21,850 bases of DNA from a virus, in IMG/VR virus record IMGVR_UViG_3300031974_000095, positions 1 to 21,850 of that record; one strand, 5' to 3'. The notes beneath the pieces are model-generated. The model saw only the letters and a program-made list of their open reading frames with translations, was not told the origin of the DNA and did not search any database. Position numbers and translations under genes: made by a program. This document shows, in pieces, positions 21,009 to 21,850 of the stretch; within the stretch, counting starts at the first letter, position 1, and every line of letters starts with the position of its first letter.

Positions 21009-21187
21009 AGAAGAAGCCAAAGAGCCGTGTGAACGAGGCTGGTAACTACACCAAGCCCACCATGCGCAAAAACTTGTTCAACAAGATTAAGGCTGGCGGC
21101 AAGGGCGGCAAGCCGGGGCAGTGGTCTGCCCGCAAAGCGCAGATGCTGGCTAAACAGTACAAGGCTAAGGGTGGGGGCTACAGATAA
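21005..21187 (+). CDS. Very basic small protein with KPGQWSARKAQ motif, unknown function
   Basis: This 60-residue protein starts at ATG 21005 (ATGA overlap). It contains 18 Lys/Arg and only one acidic residue. Its sequence SRVNEAGNYTKPTMRKNLFN (7-26), then KIKAGGKGGKPGQWSARKAQ (27-46) and MLAKQYKAKGGGYR is a conserved block. From memory the KGGKPGQWSARKAQ core appears in many marine phages and even in some large eukaryotic viruses, where it is a domain of unknown function. The charge suggests nucleic-acid or membrane-phospholipid binding. It lies between the membrane proteins and the lysozyme, which implies late expression. Confidence 0.8.
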   Translation: MKKKPKSRVNEAGNYTKPTMRKNLFNKIKAGGKGGKPGQWSARKAQMLAKQYKAKGGGYR

Positions 21188-21447
21188 TGGCTCTCAAAAA
21201 ATCACAACGCAGTCTCAAATCTTGGACGAAACAGAAATGGAGAACCAAGAGTGGCAAGCCGTCCACACAGGGTCCGAAAGCAACCGGGGAGCGCTATCTA
21301 CCGTCAAGAGCTATTAAAGCGCTCTCTTCCCAAGAATATGCGGCGACCACGAGAGCGAAGAGGAAGGCTACTAGAGCCGGAAAACAAGTCAGCAAGCAGC
21401 CAAAACGAATCGCAAAGAAGACAAAGAGATACAGGAAGACACGATGA
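21187..21447 (+). CDS. Very basic small protein, unknown function
   Basis: This 86-residue protein starts at ATG 21187 (TAATG overlap). It has 29 Lys/Arg against two Glu. The N-terminal block KKSQRSLKSWTKQKWRTKSG (4-23) and GERYLPSRAIKALSSQEYAA (34-53) form the conserved part. The C-terminal 35 residues are almost entirely Lys, Arg, Ala, Gln and Thr (KQPKRIAKKTKRYRKTR at the end) and probably disordered until bound to an anionic partner such as DNA, RNA or membrane. I recall homologues adjacent to the preceding gene in marine phages, always hypothetical. Overlap with the lysozyme start (ATGA) couples it to lysis-gene translation. Confidence 0.8.
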   Translation: MALKKSQRSLKSWTKQKWRTKSGKPSTQGPKATGERYLPSRAIKALSSQEYAATTRAKRKATRAGKQVSKQPKRIAKKTKRYRKTR

Positions 21448-21850
21448 ACCTGAACAAACTATGTGATGACCTCAAGGCAGACGAGGGCTGCGTCAACGAA
21501 ATTTACATTTGTCCGGCGGGGCATCCCACTCTTGGCATCGGCCATATGATTACAAAGAAAGACCCTGAATATGGTGAGCCAGTTGGCACTTCTATTAGCG
21601 ACGAAAGGGTGCAGGAGGCCTTCGAGGCCGACATCACGATTACGCTGGAAGACTGTCGCAAGCTATATGAAGACTTTGATGAGTTGCCGGAAGAGGTGCA
21701 GCTTATCATCGCCAACATGCTCTTCAATATGGGTTTGCCGCGCCTGTCCAGGTTCAGGGACATGAAGGCGGCGGTAGATGACAGGGATTGGAGCCGCGCT
21801 GCGGATGAGATGGTGGACAGTTTGTGGTATAACCAGGTAAAGAGCCGAGC
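21444..21850 (+). CDS. Endolysin, T4-type lysozyme (GH24), cut by the window end
   Basis: The first 135 residues of a muramidase that cleaves the glycan bond between N-acetylmuramic acid and N-acetylglucosamine are present; about 20-30 residues lie beyond the window. ATG 21444 overlaps the preceding stop, and AGGAAG lies upstream. Aligned by eye to T4 lysozyme: Glu14 matches catalytic Glu11, Thr29 matches Thr26, His34 in LGIGHMITK matches His31, and Cys23 takes the place of Asp20. Late blocks IIANMLFNMGLPRLSRF and SLWYNQVKSRA, with Arg in the Arg145 position, also match. No signal peptide or N-terminal membrane anchor is seen, so release by a holin is expected. The Glu-Cys-Thr triad occurs in other members, for example phage P1 Lyz. 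Confidence 0.93.
   Translation, partial: MNLNKLCDDLKADEGCVNEIYICPAGHPTLGIGHMITKKDPEYGEPVGTSISDERVQEAFEADITITLEDCRKLYEDFDELPEEVQLIIANMLFNMGLPRLSRFRDMKAAVDDRDWSRAADEMVDSLWYNQVKSR

Overview
The window is one continuous late-gene (virion and lysis) region of a tailed, short-tailed bacteriophage of the T7-like podovirus type. Every supported gene is on the + strand. Genes are packed with overlapping or touching stop and start codons, and no gene-free stretch exceeds about 65 bases. Base composition by eye is balanced (about half G+C). Several small proteins (positions 19009-21447) match, from memory, families that recur in marine phages (cyanophages, pelagiphages, SAR116 and roseobacter phages). 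A marine, probably alphaproteobacterial, host is therefore likely, but this is inference. I see no integrase, repressor, tRNA, CRISPR array, insertion sequence or diversity-generating retroelement.

Layout. (1) 1-920: the 3' end of an upstream gene (perhaps the large terminase), then two small proline-rich proteins that share an Arg/Gly-rich C-terminal motif. (2) 923-5189: head module with T7 gp8-like portal, a Bbp19-like small protein, scaffold, a small unknown protein, the major capsid protein and a probable capsid cement protein. The head genes resemble the Bordetella phage BPP-1 set. The module ends in a strong rho-independent terminator (5198-5225). (3) 5251-8607: a small nuclease/resolvase-like protein, then tail tubular proteins A and B (T7 gp11 and gp12 equivalents). 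(4) 8600-16076: DNA-ejection (internal virion) block. It contains a GNAT-like protein in the gp13 position, gp14-like and gp15-like proteins, and a gp16-like function apparently split over two adjacent genes. (5) 16118-18961: a 947-residue tail fibre with a T7-type N-terminus, a shaft of 23 uninterrupted heptads and a distal receptor-binding region. (6) 19009-21850: many very small genes. These include two conserved phage proteins of unknown role, at least four small membrane proteins (holin or spanin candidates), two extremely basic proteins, and a T4-type lysozyme cut off by the window end.

How the genes work together. Portal, scaffold, capsid and cement proteins build the prohead. Tail tubular A and B and the fibre form the short tail and adsorption apparatus. 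The ejection block is packed inside the head and delivered to the envelope on infection. The last block lyses the host, with membrane proteins releasing or activating the lysozyme. The gene order is close to T7, with a BPP-1-like head. The most interesting parts are the paired Arg/Gly-tagged proteins, the nuclease-like gene inside the virion operon, the split gp16, the small basic proteins inside the lysis cassette, and the lysozyme Glu-Cys-Thr triad. I did not find a clear undescribed multi-gene system such as a defence island.
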